From: Pseudolabrys sp.
GTDB taxonomy: Bacteria; Pseudomonadota; Alphaproteobacteria; Rhizobiales; Xanthobacteraceae
Direction: 5' to 3'
Assembly: GCA_019689975.1 (NCBI GenBank)
Contig: JADGGK010000020.1
Location: 1 to 42,036 of the forward strand
Length of the DNA stretch: 42,036 bases
Shown here: positions 8,340-16,269 of the stretch, piece by piece
How positions within the stretch are numbered: the stretch's first letter is position 1
How the letters are laid out: every line of letters starts with the position of its first letter
Program-made: the position numbers and the translations under genes
The notes under the pieces: generated by a model
Told to the model about the DNA's origin: nothing
Databases searched by the model: none
Seen by the model: only the letters and a program-made list of their open reading frames with translations

Positions 8340-8480
8340 CGTGCCGTCCCTGATTCGCTTCAGGGCGGGAGCATCGCGCATCCCAGGAGTCAATATCGGG
8401 TTCGCGACTCGTACCGGCCGGGCCGGTCGCGTGCGGTGGCGTGCGTTTCCCCTCGCTCAACTCGGCAAAGCGGAGACGTC

Positions 8481-8981
8481 ATGTCCCACATCGGTTACGC
8501 GGACGAGCAGCGCCTCAATCCCCTCGACGTAGTGGAGCGCCTGGCGGCGGGCAACGACTGGTCCTTCGAGCGCGCGGGCGACGACGAGATCACCATCGTG
8601 GTGAGCGGGCGTTGGACCGATTATCAGCTCTCCTACACCTGGATGGCCGACATCGAGGCGCTGCACCTGGCCTGCGCGTTCGACCTCAAGGTGCCGGAAC
8701 GTCGGCGCGGCGAGACCCAGGCGCTGATCACCCTGATCAACGAACAGCTCTGGGTCGGACACTTCGACCTGTGGGTCAAGGAAGGCCTCGTGATGTACCG
8801 CCACGCGCTGGTGCTGGCGGGCGGAATGACCGCCTCGAGCCGGCAATGCGAAGCGCTGCTGTCGACGGCGCTCGACACGTGCGAACGCTACTTTGCCGCC
8901 TTCCAGTTCGTCGTCTGGGCCGGCAAGACCGCCAAAGACGCGCTCGCCGCGGCCATGTTCGACACCTCGGGCGAGGCGTGA
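8481..8981 (+). CDS. YbjN domain-containing protein
   Basis: This 166-residue protein (start MSHIGYADEQRLNPLDVVE) belongs to the YbjN family, a type III secretion chaperone-like fold of poorly known function. In E. coli, YbjN is linked to stress and motility regulation. Recognisable parts are NDWSFERAGDDEITIVVSGRW, DYQLSYTWMADIEALHLACAFD and the LINEQLWVGHFDLWVKEGLVMYRHAL core. There are no signal or membrane segments, so it should be cytoplasmic. proC starts 94 bp downstream on the same strand; a YbjN-proC pairing is frequent in Hyphomicrobiales, so they are probably co-transcribed. The long leader and promoter elements upstream suggest the gene is regulated. Confidence 0.88.
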   Translation: MSHIGYADEQRLNPLDVVERLAAGNDWSFERAGDDEITIVVSGRWTDYQLSYTWMADIEALHLACAFDLKVPERRRGETQALITLINEQLWVGHFDLWVKEGLVMYRHALVLAGGMTASSRQCEALLSTALDTCERYFAAFQFVVWAGKTAKDALAAAMFDTSGEA

Positions 8982-9075
8982 CCGCGCCGGACGACCTCGC
9001 GCAACGCCGGCCCGGCACGCAGGTTCCCGGCGCTTGGCGCCATGACAGCGCTGCCGATGCCGCTATCATGTTGCC

Positions 9076-9915
9076 ATGACCCAACCGCGGCGCAAGGACG
9101 GTCTGCTGCGCAGCCTGCCCGGCCGGCTGGTGCTGCTCGGCGCCGGCAAGATGGGCACGGCCCTGCTCGAGGGCTGGCTCGCGCGCGGGCTCGATCCGCG
9201 GAAGCTCGTCGTGCTCGAGCCGCGGCCGAGTGCGCCGATTAAGGCCCTGGTCCGGCGCGGGGCCGCGCTCAATCCCGAGCGCGGCGCCGGACCGACGACG
9301 GCCGTCGTCATCGCCGTCAAGCCGCAGAACGCGTCGGAGGCGTTGGCAAGGCTCGCGCCATTCGTCCAGCCTGCGACGCTTGCGCTCTCGATCATGGCCG
9401 GACGCAAGATCGAATTCGTCGCGCGCGCCCTGCCCGGGCTTGCGGTCGTGCGCGCGATGCCCAACACGCCGGCCGCCGTCGGCTGCGGCATCACCGTGGC
9501 CTGTGCGGGCGCGAAAGTGTCGGCGCGCCAGCGCAAGCTCGCCTCCGAATTGCTCGCCGCGGTCGGCCAGGTGGAGTGGATCGCCGACGAGGGCCTGATG
9601 GACGCGGTGACGGCGGTCTCCGGCTCCGGACCGGCCTATGTCTTCCTGCTGGCGGAAGCCATGACGCAGGCCGGGATTGCTGCCGGTCTGCCCGCGGCAC
9701 TCGCCGCACGGCTTGCGCGCGAGACCGTCGTGGGAGCGGGCGAGCTGCTGCGTCGCTCCGACCTCGACGCCCCGGCCTTGCGGGAGAACGTGACGTCGCC
9801 CGGCGGCACCACGGCGGCGGCGCTGGAGGTGCTGACCGGCCCGGGAGGCTTGCGGGAACTGCTCACGCGCGCGGTCGCGGCGGCGACCCGGCGCGGCCGC
9901 GAACTGGCCGGATAG
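9076..9915 (+). CDS. proC: Pyrroline-5-carboxylate reductase
   Basis: ProC performs the last step of proline synthesis, NAD(P)H-dependent reduction of pyrroline-5-carboxylate. The 279-residue protein carries the Rossmann motif GAGKMG at residues 22-27, AVKPQNASEAL, the RAMPNTPAAVGCGIT motif, VSGSGPAYVFLLAEAMTQA in the dimerisation domain and the ENVTSPGGTTAAALEVL signature near the C-terminus. It is complete. It starts 94 bp after the YbjN gene. A TetR-like gene follows after 261 bp of GC-rich sequence that includes several short palindromes but no T-run terminator that I could identify. Confidence 0.97.
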   Translation: MTQPRRKDGLLRSLPGRLVLLGAGKMGTALLEGWLARGLDPRKLVVLEPRPSAPIKALVRRGAALNPERGAGPTTAVVIAVKPQNASEALARLAPFVQPATLALSIMAGRKIEFVARALPGLAVVRAMPNTPAAVGCGITVACAGAKVSARQRKLASELLAAVGQVEWIADEGLMDAVTAVSGSGPAYVFLLAEAMTQAGIAAGLPAALAARLARETVVGAGELLRRSDLDAPALRENVTSPGGTTAAALEVLTGPGGLRELLTRAVAAATRRGRELAG

Positions 9916-10176
9916 GATCTCGAGTTCCGCCGCCGCCGACCGCTGCCACCGTCATCATTCACCGTTCCCCGGCGCTGCCTCATTGCGCCCGCTTTCGGCG
10001 GCGATGATGCTGCGGCCCGTGGCCGCGCCGCTGCGCACCGGCTTGCCCGGCCGCGGCGAAACCCTGCCGCGGCGGGTCGCATCCGACGCCGAGTTTTGCG
10101 GCGGCGGGTACTGGAAGCGTGATCGACGGGGGCATAGATTGACGGGAATCCCCGATCGTCCCTGCGGGAGGTCGTC

Positions 10177-10872
10177 ATGACCCGTAGACCGAAGCGCGAA
10201 CGCCGAGCGCCGGCCCCGCCGCCGCGCGGCACCTCCGACCGCGACAAGGCGGTGGAGGCGCTCATGGCCTTGCTCGCCGAACGCCCCATCGAGGAGATCG
10301 GTCTTGCCGAAGTGGCCGGCCGCGCCGGCCTCAAGCTGTCGCAGCTGCGCGCCGAGTTCGGCTCCGTGCTCGCGATCTATGCCGCCCATGTCAGGGACAT
10401 CGACCGCGCCGTGCTCGCGGGCGAGGACGCGGAGCTCGCAGAGGAATCGCCGCGCGAGCGCCTGTTCGACGTGCTGATGCGCCGGCTGGAGGCGCTCGCG
10501 CCTTACAAGGAGGCGGTGCGTTCGCTGATGCTGTCGGCGCGACGCCACCCGAGCCTCGCGCTTGCGCTCAACGCCATGGCGGTCCGTTCGCAGCGGTGGA
10601 TGCTCGAGGCGGCGGGGATCAGTGCCTCCGGCCCGCGCGGGGCGCTGCGCGCGCAGGCCGCGGCGGTGCTGTTTGCCCGCGTGCTCGCCGTGTGGGTCGA
10701 CGACGACGATCCCGCGCTCGACCGCACCATGGCGGCGCTCGATCGCGCCCTGACGGGCGCCGAGCGCCTGGCCGGCCTGCTCGACGATCTGTGCGCGATC
10801 CCCGCCTTCCTCCTGCGCGGCCCGCGGCGCCGCCGGCGCTATCGCGACCGCGAGGAAGCCGAAGCGGCTTGA
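10177..10872 (+). CDS. TetR-like protein with COQ9-like C-terminal region
   Basis: The 231-residue protein has a basic start, then a TetR-type helix-turn-helix region (DKAVEALMALLAERPIEEIGLAEVAGRAGL..LRAEFGSVLAIYAAH, about 25-75). The rest is helical. The segment VWVDDDDPALDRTMAALDRAL near residues 170-190 resembles the COQ9 C-terminal signature, in which a W-x-x-D-x-S/D segment is followed by a xFLDRRI helix. COQ9 proteins are TetR-fold lipid-binding ubiquinone factors, so this could be either a DNA-binding regulator or a COQ9/RpsU-divergent-type protein. The C-terminus is very basic (RRRRRYRDRE). It runs convergently toward the histidine kinase gene, 33 bp away. The fold is fairly clear; the function is open. 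Confidence 0.75.
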   Translation: MTRRPKRERRAPAPPPRGTSDRDKAVEALMALLAERPIEEIGLAEVAGRAGLKLSQLRAEFGSVLAIYAAHVRDIDRAVLAGEDAELAEESPRERLFDVLMRRLEALAPYKEAVRSLMLSARRHPSLALALNAMAVRSQRWMLEAAGISASGPRGALRAQAAAVLFARVLAVWVDDDDPALDRTMAALDRALTGAERLAGLLDDLCAIPAFLLRGPRRRRRYRDREEAEAA

Positions 10873-10898
10873 GGCCCGGCGCCGGCGACGGGCGACCG

Positions 10899-10915
10899 GC
10901 CGGTCTCAGACCGGC
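10899..10915. terminator. Hairpin between convergent genes, spanning the kinase stop codon
   Basis: GCCGGTC-TCA-GACCGGC is a perfect 7-bp stem with a 3-nt loop. It lies between the convergent TetR-like and histidine kinase genes. The loop bases TCA are the kinase TGA stop codon on the minus strand. There is no T-run on either side, so it may stabilise 3' ends or slow polymerase rather than act as a true intrinsic terminator. Confidence 0.4.
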
Positions 10916-12360
10916 ACCCTGACGGTCGCGCGCAGACCGCCGAGCGGGCTGTCGCTGAGATTGATATCGCCGCCGTGGGAACGCGCGATGTCGCGCGCGA
11001 TGGCGAGGCCGAGGCCGGTGCCGCCTTCATCCTGATTGCGCGCGTCGTCGAGCCGCAGAAACGGCTTGAACACCTCCTCACGTTTTTCCGGCGGGATGCC
11101 CGGGCCGTCATCGTCCACGGTCACGGTCAGGTAGCGATGGTCGCGGTGGCCCGTGATCGCGATCGATGGCGCAAAACGCGCCGCGTTCGCCACGAGATTG
11201 GCTAGGCAGCGCTTGAACGCCGCCGGCCTTACCATGACGATCGGTGGGCCGTGGAACACGACGCTCGCCTTGTGGCCGTGACGCTCGGCATCGAGCCTGA
11301 GCTCTTCCAGAAACGCCGCCATATCGGTCAAGGCCGGCTGTTCGCCGAGATCGCCGCGCGCGAAGGCCAGGTAGGCCTCGAGCATGCGCGCCATCTCGTC
11401 AACGTCCTTCTTCATCGCCTCGACTTCCGGCGAATCGCCGATCAGCGCAAGCTCGAGCTTGAAGCGCGTGAGCACGGTGCGAAGATCATGCGACACGCCG
11501 GCGAGCATCGCGGTGCGCTGCTCCATGGCGCGCTCGATGCGCGCCTTCATTTCGAGAAATGCGGCCGCCGCGCGCCTGACTTCGCGCGCCCCGCGCGGCT
11601 TGAAATTGGGCACGTCGCGGCCCTTGCCGAAACTCTCGGCCGCGTCGGCGAGCTTCAAGATCGGCTTGATCTGATTGCGCAGGAATATGATGGCGACCGT
11701 GAGCAGAACGGTCGAGGTGCCGACCATCCAGAGCAGGAAGATTTCCGAGTTCGACGCGTAGGCGGCGCTGCGACGCGCGAAAATGCGCATCACCGCGTTG
11801 TCGAGTTGGATCCTGATCTCCACCAGCGCCGATTTGCCGACGGTATCGATCCAGAACGGTCGCGCAATCTGCTTGCGCAATTCTTCCGACAGGGACTGGT
11901 CGAGCAGGGAGAAGAACGGCTTCGGTCCCGGCGGCGGCAGATCCCCGAGCGGGAGGAAATCGACCACCAGACCGAGTCGCTGCTGCGCGATGCGACGGAT
12001 CTGCGCCCGCTCGGCATCCTGCGGATAGGTATTGTAGACGTCGATCAGCGCCGCGATGTCGGAGACCACGCCGGCCGAGAGTCTCTGCGTGACCAAGTTC
12101 CAGTGCCGCTCCATGAACACGAAGGCCACGACCGATTGCAGGATCACCATCGGCGCAATGATGATGAGCAATGCACGCGCATAGAGGCCCTTGGGCATGA
12201 TGCCGTTGAGCCAGCGGCTCATGCGCCGCCAGCCGTCGCCGATGCGCCCGAGCGCGGCGTGGATTTTCCGGATCGGCGGGATGGCGTCGTACCATTCCCA
12301 GAACTCGCGCAACCGCGTCAACGCGGTGCGGACGCCGTTGCCGAGGTCGAGGGTGGTCAT
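10906..12360 (-). CDS. EnvZ-type sensor histidine kinase
   Basis: A 484-residue membrane histidine kinase. It has an unusually long cytoplasmic N-terminus of about 58 residues, transmembrane helix 1 at about 59-83, a periplasmic sensor of about 120 residues with a proline-rich LPPPGPKP patch, transmembrane helix 2 at about 207-227, a HAMP region, an H-box AGVSHDLRTVLTRF with His291, N-box NLVANAARFA (388-397), G1 DDDGPGIP and G2 GGTGLGLA (446-453). This is the EnvZ/RstB class that pairs with OmpR-type regulators. Its start overlaps the end of the response regulator gene by 4 bp (ATGA), implying translational coupling. The stimulus cannot be read from the sequence; osmotic or envelope sensing is the usual guess. 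Confidence 0.93.
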   Translation of the reverse strand: MTTLDLGNGVRTALTRLREFWEWYDAIPPIRKIHAALGRIGDGWRRMSRWLNGIMPKGLYARALLIIIAPMVILQSVVAFVFMERHWNLVTQRLSAGVVSDIAALIDVYNTYPQDAERAQIRRIAQQRLGLVVDFLPLGDLPPPGPKPFFSLLDQSLSEELRKQIARPFWIDTVGKSALVEIRIQLDNAVMRIFARRSAAYASNSEIFLLWMVGTSTVLLTVAIIFLRNQIKPILKLADAAESFGKGRDVPNFKPRGAREVRRAAAAFLEMKARIERAMEQRTAMLAGVSHDLRTVLTRFKLELALIGDSPEVEAMKKDVDEMARMLEAYLAFARGDLGEQPALTDMAAFLEELRLDAERHGHKASVVFHGPPIVMVRPAAFKRCLANLVANAARFAPSIAITGHRDHRYLTVTVDDDGPGIPPEKREEVFKPFLRLDDARNQDEGGTGLGLAIARDIARSHGGDINLSDSPLGGLRATVRVPV

Positions 12361-13061
12361 GAGGACGTCACCAGCCGATAGCCGATGCCGCGCACGGTCT
12401 GCACGTAGAGCGGATTGGCGGGATCACGCTCGATCTTGCGGCGCAGCCGATTGATCTGCACGTCGACCGCTCGTTCGCTCACGTTGTCGCCGTTACCGGC
12501 GAGCACCATGCGCGAGACCGTTTCACCCGGGGTCGTCGCCAGAATGCGCAGCATGTCGCGTTCGCGGTCGGTCAGGCGGACGATCTCCTCGCCCCGCCGC
12601 AGTTCGCCGCGCGTCAAGTGATAGACGAAGGGCCCGAAACGCACCGATTCAACCGGCGGCACCGGCGGCGGCTGCGCGCGCTTGAGGATGTTGGCGATGC
12701 GCAGCGACAATTCGCGCGGCTCGAAGGGTTTCGACAGATAGTCGTCGGCGCCGATCTCCAGGCCCTTGATGCGGCTTGCCGCCGCGTCGCGCGCGGTCAG
12801 CATCAGGATGGGCACGTCGGAAGTGTCGCGCAGCGAGCGGGCGAAATCGAAGCCCGATTCGCCCGGCATCATGACGTCGAGAATGAGCAGATCGAAGTGA
12901 AGTCCCTTGAGCTTGGCGCGCGCGTCGGCCGCATTGTCGGCGGTGGTCACCCGATAACCCTCGCCGGCCAGAAATCGCGAGAGCAGGTCACGGATGCGCC
13001 GGTCGTCGTCGACGACCAGGAGGTGCGGCGCATCGTCGGGGATCGTGGCCGGCATGCTCAT
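12357..13061 (-). CDS. OmpR-family response regulator
   Basis: This 234-residue regulator has a receiver domain with acidic residues at 18-20, phospho-acceptor Asp62 in LILDVMMPG, a conserved Thr/Ser region at PILMLTA and Lys111 in YLSKPF. A winged-helix DNA-binding domain follows, with LTDRERDMLRILATTPGETVSR and the recognition-helix region ERAVDVQINRLRRKIE, ending in VQTVRGIGYRLV. All phosphotransfer residues are intact. It precedes and overlaps the kinase gene, so the two form one operon. The MarR gene ends 23 bp upstream on the same strand, so MarR, regulator and kinase may also be transcribed together. Confidence 0.95.
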   Translation of the reverse strand: MSMPATIPDDAPHLLVVDDDRRIRDLLSRFLAGEGYRVTTADNAADARAKLKGLHFDLLILDVMMPGESGFDFARSLRDTSDVPILMLTARDAAASRIKGLEIGADDYLSKPFEPRELSLRIANILKRAQPPPVPPVESVRFGPFVYHLTRGELRRGEEIVRLTDRERDMLRILATTPGETVSRMVLAGNGDNVSERAVDVQINRLRRKIERDPANPLYVQTVRGIGYRLVTSS

Positions 13062-13084
13062 CCCTGAATGTCCTCTGGCGCCCG

Positions 13085-13639
13085 TCAGCCGCGCGGTCGC
13101 GCCGCGCCGTCGGCCCGGGCGATCAGCCGCAACACCCCCTCCCGGTTGTCGTGATCGATCATCGCGGTCAGGAAGCGGCGCGCGGCCTCGTGCGCGCCGG
13201 GCCCGATTTCGTCGAAGGCGCGGCGGATGCGCTGCATCTGCAGGCCGGCAAGCCGCAGCGCCAGCGCCTCGCCCTTTGCCGTCACATAGAGCAGCCGTTG
13301 CCGGCGATCCCGGACGCCCTCCCGCTGCACCACATAGCCCTGATCGACGAGCTGTTTGAGCACGCGGCCGAGCGACTGCTTGGTGATGTTGAGGATCTCG
13401 AGCAGGTCGGCAACCTTCATTCCCGGATTGCGGTTGACGAAATGCAGCACGCGGTGGTGGGCGCGACCGAAACCGAGCGGCCCCAGGACCTCGTCGGGGT
13501 CGCCGACGAAATCACGATAGGCAAAGAACAGGAGTTCGATGATGTCCCACACCGGCTCGCCCGGCGTGGCCTGCGGAGGGAGCGGGCGCTCGGCCAAAGA
13601 GGGATGTGCGGCCTTGGCCTTCACAGTTATGTCAGCCAT
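13085..13639 (-). CDS. MarR-family transcriptional regulator
   Basis: A 184-residue MarR-type winged-helix protein. The HTH covers roughly GRAHHRVLHFVNRNPGMKVADLLEILNITKQSLGRVLKQLVDQGYVVQREGVRDRRQRLLYVTAKG, with the wing DRRQRLLYVT. The start MADITVKAKAAHPSL at 13639 is preferred; reading further upstream adds 49 arginine-rich residues through a region that holds regulatory DNA. A perfect inverted repeat spans the start codon and is a good candidate autoregulatory operator. The gene diverges from the branched-chain aminotransferase gene, 215 bp between starts, an arrangement that often means the regulator controls both. The effector is not known. Confidence 0.92.
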   Translation of the reverse strand: MADITVKAKAAHPSLAERPLPPQATPGEPVWDIIELLFFAYRDFVGDPDEVLGPLGFGRAHHRVLHFVNRNPGMKVADLLEILNITKQSLGRVLKQLVDQGYVVQREGVRDRRQRLLYVTAKGEALALRLAGLQMQRIRRAFDEIGPGAHEAARRFLTAMIDHDNREGVLRLIARADGAARPRG

Positions 13640-13648
13640 GTTGACATA
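13628..13648. promoter_or_regulatory. Candidate MarR operator across its own start codon
   Basis: TATGTCA-N7-TGACATA is a perfect inverted repeat with 7-bp arms and a 14-bp centre-to-centre spacing, in a locally AT-rich island. The minus-strand ATG of the MarR gene (13637-13639) falls in the spacer. The geometry suits a MarR dimer and would block transcription or translation initiation of its own gene. No experimental data are implied. Confidence 0.6.
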
Positions 13649-13854
13649 TTTTGGTGTTATGTTACAAAAACGGCGGTTTTGACGAAAGGATCGTGCCGAA
13701 ACGGTCGTATTTTCCGTGACGCGTCGACGCGGCGCCCGGCGAACCGGTCCGGCCCTTGTCATACCGACTGTTGCCTGGCAACGCAAAGTGGTGGAGTGAG
13801 CCCGAAAAATGCGCCATCACGGCGGCAAGCCCGCGGCGACGAATGGAGGAGACG

Positions 13855-14742
13855 ATGGCTGCGCAGTCCTATGACCGGCTCGAAGGGGTCATCTGGTACG
13901 ACGGCAAATTGGTGCCGTGGAACGATGCCAATCTTCACGTTCTCAGTCACGGGCTGCACTACGCGAGCTGCGTGTTCGAGGGCGAGCGCGCCTATGGCGG
14001 CCGCATCTTCAAATCGACCGAGCATTCCGAACGGCTCAAGCGCTCCGCCAACATCCTCGACTTCGAGATCCCCTATTCCGTCGCCGAGATCGACGCCGCC
14101 AAGAAGCTGGTGGTCGAGAGGAACGGCAAGCCGGAGGCCTATGTCCGCCCCGTGGCCTGGCGCGGCTCGGAGATGATGGGCGTGTCGGCGCAGCACAACA
14201 CGATCCATCTTGCGATCGCGAGCTGGGAATGGCCGAGCTATTTCGACCCCGAACAGCGTCTCAAGGGCATCCGACTCGATCTCGCGGAATATCGCCGGCC
14301 CGACCCGCGCACGGCGCCGGCACGCGCCAAGGCGGCCGGGCTCTACATGATCTGCACCATCTCCAAGCACAAGGCCGAGCGCAAGGGCTACGCGGATGCC
14401 ATGATGCTCGACTGGGAGGGGCGCGTCGCCGAATGCACCGGCGCGAACATCTTCTTCGTCAAGGACGGCAAGATCCATACGCCGATCGCCGACTGCTTCC
14501 TCGACGGCATCACCCGGCAGACCGTGATCGGGCTTGCCCGCAAACGCGGCATCGAGGTCATCGAGCGGCGCATCCTCCCCGACGAGCTGAACGATTTCTC
14601 CGAGTGCTTCATCACCGGGTCGGCGGCGGAAGTGACGGCCGTGTCGGAGATCGCGGATTGGCGCTTCACCCCCGGCAATATCACCAAGACGCTCATGGAC
14701 GACTATACCGCCGAGGTACGGCCCAAGGCCGCGGCGGCCTGA
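13855..14742 (+). CDS. ilvE: Branched-chain amino acid aminotransferase (fold-type IV PLP enzyme)
   Basis: The 295-residue product from the ATG at 13855 follows a strong GGAGGAGA ribosome binding site 4 bp away. It is a fold-IV PLP enzyme that reversibly transaminates branched-chain amino acids with 2-oxoglutarate. Features are IWYDGKLVPWNDANLHVLSHGLHYASCVFEGERAYGG, YVRPVAWRGSEMMGV, the probable PLP lysine at about K159 (RAKAAGLY), GRVAECTGANIFFVKDG, and LDGITRQTVIGLARKRGIEV. These agree with the bacterial IlvE subgroup, though D-amino acid transaminases and aminodeoxychorismate lyases share the fold. It is divergent from the MarR gene and may be regulated by it. Confidence 0.92.
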   Translation: MAAQSYDRLEGVIWYDGKLVPWNDANLHVLSHGLHYASCVFEGERAYGGRIFKSTEHSERLKRSANILDFEIPYSVAEIDAAKKLVVERNGKPEAYVRPVAWRGSEMMGVSAQHNTIHLAIASWEWPSYFDPEQRLKGIRLDLAEYRRPDPRTAPARAKAAGLYMICTISKHKAERKGYADAMMLDWEGRVAECTGANIFFVKDGKIHTPIADCFLDGITRQTVIGLARKRGIEVIERRILPDELNDFSECFITGSAAEVTAVSEIADWRFTPGNITKTLMDDYTAEVRPKAAAA

Positions 14743-14767
14743 CCAACCGGCCGCGCCGCACGCGCGG

Positions 14768-15721
14768 CTACTCGCGCACGACGACCAGCCTGTCGGCGCC
14801 CGACTCGGCGCCCCATACCTCGCCCTTGCGGCCAAGCAACTGCCGCACCCAGGCGCCGTCGCGATCGCTCGGGAAGCTGGCGAATTTCTCCGTCGCGGGA
14901 TCGAACCGCAGGATGGCGTTGGCCATGGCATCGGTGAGCCAGACCTTGTCTTTGTCGTCGACATAGACGGCATAGCAGCGCGCGCCGTCCCGCGGCAGCG
15001 CCCAGACCTTCCATGACTTCGCGATCGGATCGTAGCGGCCCACTTCTCCGGTGCGCCAGAAGCTCACCCACAGCATCCCTTTGGAATCCGACCAGATGCG
15101 GCGCGGACCGGAACCCGGACGCGGCGCGGCGACCATGGCGACGTCGCCGCTCACCGTATCGACCCGGGCGATATGATCGCCGGCGAGCGAGGCGTACCAG
15201 ACCTCGCCGCCCGGCGTGGTGGTGATGCCGTAGGGGCCTCGCCCCTTGGGCGCGCGCCAGGCCTCGATCTTCCCGGTCGCCGGATCCAGACGGCCATAGA
15301 CGCCGTTTTGCCCGGTGAACCAGAGGATGCCCTTGCGGTCGAAGGTCGAGGTGTTGAGATCGGCGTCGGGAAAATCCTTCGGCAGCGGGAAAAAGGTCGG
15401 CGCGCGCGTGAGCGAGTCGACGCGGACGATGGCATTGAGCCCGCCGTCGGTGACCCAGGCGGCGCGATCAGGCCCCACGATGACGCCGTGCGGCGCCGAG
15501 CGCGGACCGAGCGGCAACTGGATGGTCCGGCCCGTTGCGGGATCGAGAATGCCGACCGCCCCCTGCGCCTGCGCCGTGTACCATACCGGGCCGTCGGGCG
15601 CCGGCGCGACGTCGTGCGGGTGCGCTCCGGGCGGCACATCGTAATAGGCAAGCTCGAGCGCCAGCGCCGGGCTCAGGCCGAACGCCACCAGCGCGGCTGC
15701 CGCCATCGCCACCGGACCCAT
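14768..15721 (-). CDS. Secreted Vgb-like (streptogramin lyase type) beta-propeller protein
   Basis: The protein (317 residues from the ATG at 15721) begins with a signal peptide, MGPVAMAAAALVAFGLSPALA, followed by repeats of about 42 residues. Each contains a PxGxxWxT- or VWLTD-like strand and a DPATG turn: PDGPVWYTAQAQGAVGILDPATG, PDRAAWVTDGG, RKGILWFTGQNGVYGRLDPATG, PGGEVWYASLAGDHIARVD, SKGMLWVSFWRTGEVGRYDP, DDKDKVWLTDAMANAILRFDPAT. Six to seven blades fit the Vgb fold. Virginiamycin B lyases are cytoplasmic; secreted homologues like this one have no known substrate, and antibiotic resistance should not be inferred. A GTG at 15742 is an alternative start. It follows moaE by 26 bp, so it may be part of that transcript. 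Confidence 0.85.
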   Translation of the reverse strand: MGPVAMAAAALVAFGLSPALALELAYYDVPPGAHPHDVAPAPDGPVWYTAQAQGAVGILDPATGRTIQLPLGPRSAPHGVIVGPDRAAWVTDGGLNAIVRVDSLTRAPTFFPLPKDFPDADLNTSTFDRKGILWFTGQNGVYGRLDPATGKIEAWRAPKGRGPYGITTTPGGEVWYASLAGDHIARVDTVSGDVAMVAAPRPGSGPRRIWSDSKGMLWVSFWRTGEVGRYDPIAKSWKVWALPRDGARCYAVYVDDKDKVWLTDAMANAILRFDPATEKFASFPSDRDGAWVRQLLGRKGEVWGAESGADRLVVVRE

Positions 15722-15747
15722 GTCGTTTCCCCGGCCTTCCACCTATC

Positions 15748-16236
15748 TCATTCGGCCGCGCGATCCTTGGCGCTCGTCTGCCAGCGTGCCGCGGATTTCT
15801 CGTCCGCGGCTTTGGCCTCGACCCAACTGCGGCCGGCCGCCGTCTCGACCTGCTTCCAGAACGGCGCCCGCGTCTTGAGATAGTCGATCAGGAACTCCGC
15901 CGCCATGAAGGCGGCCTCGCGATGCGCCGCCGCCGCCAGAACGAGCACGATCGGTTCCCCCGGCAGGATGCGGCCGTAACGGTGAACCACCGTTACGCCG
16001 AGCAGCGGCCAACGCGCGCAGGCTGCGTCGACATGGCGGGCGATTTCGGCCTCCGCCATGCCGGGATAGTGTTCGAGCGTGAGCGCCGCAAGCGGCCTAC
16101 CCTGCTCGTCGCCGCGGCACAGGCCGGTGAAGCTCACCAGCGCACCGATATCGGCGCGGCCGTGCGTGAGCCTGTGCGCCTCGGCGGCGGCGTCGAAAGG
16201 CTCCCGCTGCAGGCGGACGGTGACGGATACGCTCAT
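15748..16236 (-). CDS. moaE: Molybdopterin synthase catalytic subunit MoaE
   Basis: MoaE transfers sulfur from the MoaD thiocarboxylate to precursor Z to form molybdopterin. The 162-residue protein has ADIGALVSFTGLCRGDEQG, LTLEHYPGMAEAEIARHVDAA, VTVVHRYGRILPGEPIVLVLAAAAHREAAF and the active-site segment YLKTRAPFWKQVE with lysines 121 and 128. The C-terminus is a little longer than E. coli MoaE. moaD lies 33 bp upstream on the same strand, giving both halves of the synthase side by side. No other moa genes are in the window. Confidence 0.96.
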   Translation of the reverse strand: MSVSVTVRLQREPFDAAAEAHRLTHGRADIGALVSFTGLCRGDEQGRPLAALTLEHYPGMAEAEIARHVDAACARWPLLGVTVVHRYGRILPGEPIVLVLAAAAHREAAFMAAEFLIDYLKTRAPFWKQVETAAGRSWVEAKAADEKSAARWQTSAKDRAAE

Positions 16237-16269
16237 GAACCACAGTGTAGCTCGCGGCCGGTCGCGGCG

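Larger units (their letters stand above)
8142..8480 (+). other. Non-coding gap between prs and the YbjN gene (339 bp)
   Basis: No convincing open frame is present. The first 60 bp are GC-rich. At 8203 there is a TTATCCACT nonamer, one base from a DnaA box but alone. The second half holds the promoter-like elements and a leader hairpin listed separately (8296-8365). From about 8366 to the start codon at 8481 I see only GC-rich sequence, including a GGCCGGGCCGG palindrome near 8418. Confidence 0.5.

Noticed and set aside
14768-15721. Antibiotic resistance by virginiamycin B lyase
   Set aside because: The protein is exported and only shares the propeller fold; the family has many non-resistance members, so a resistance call is not supported.
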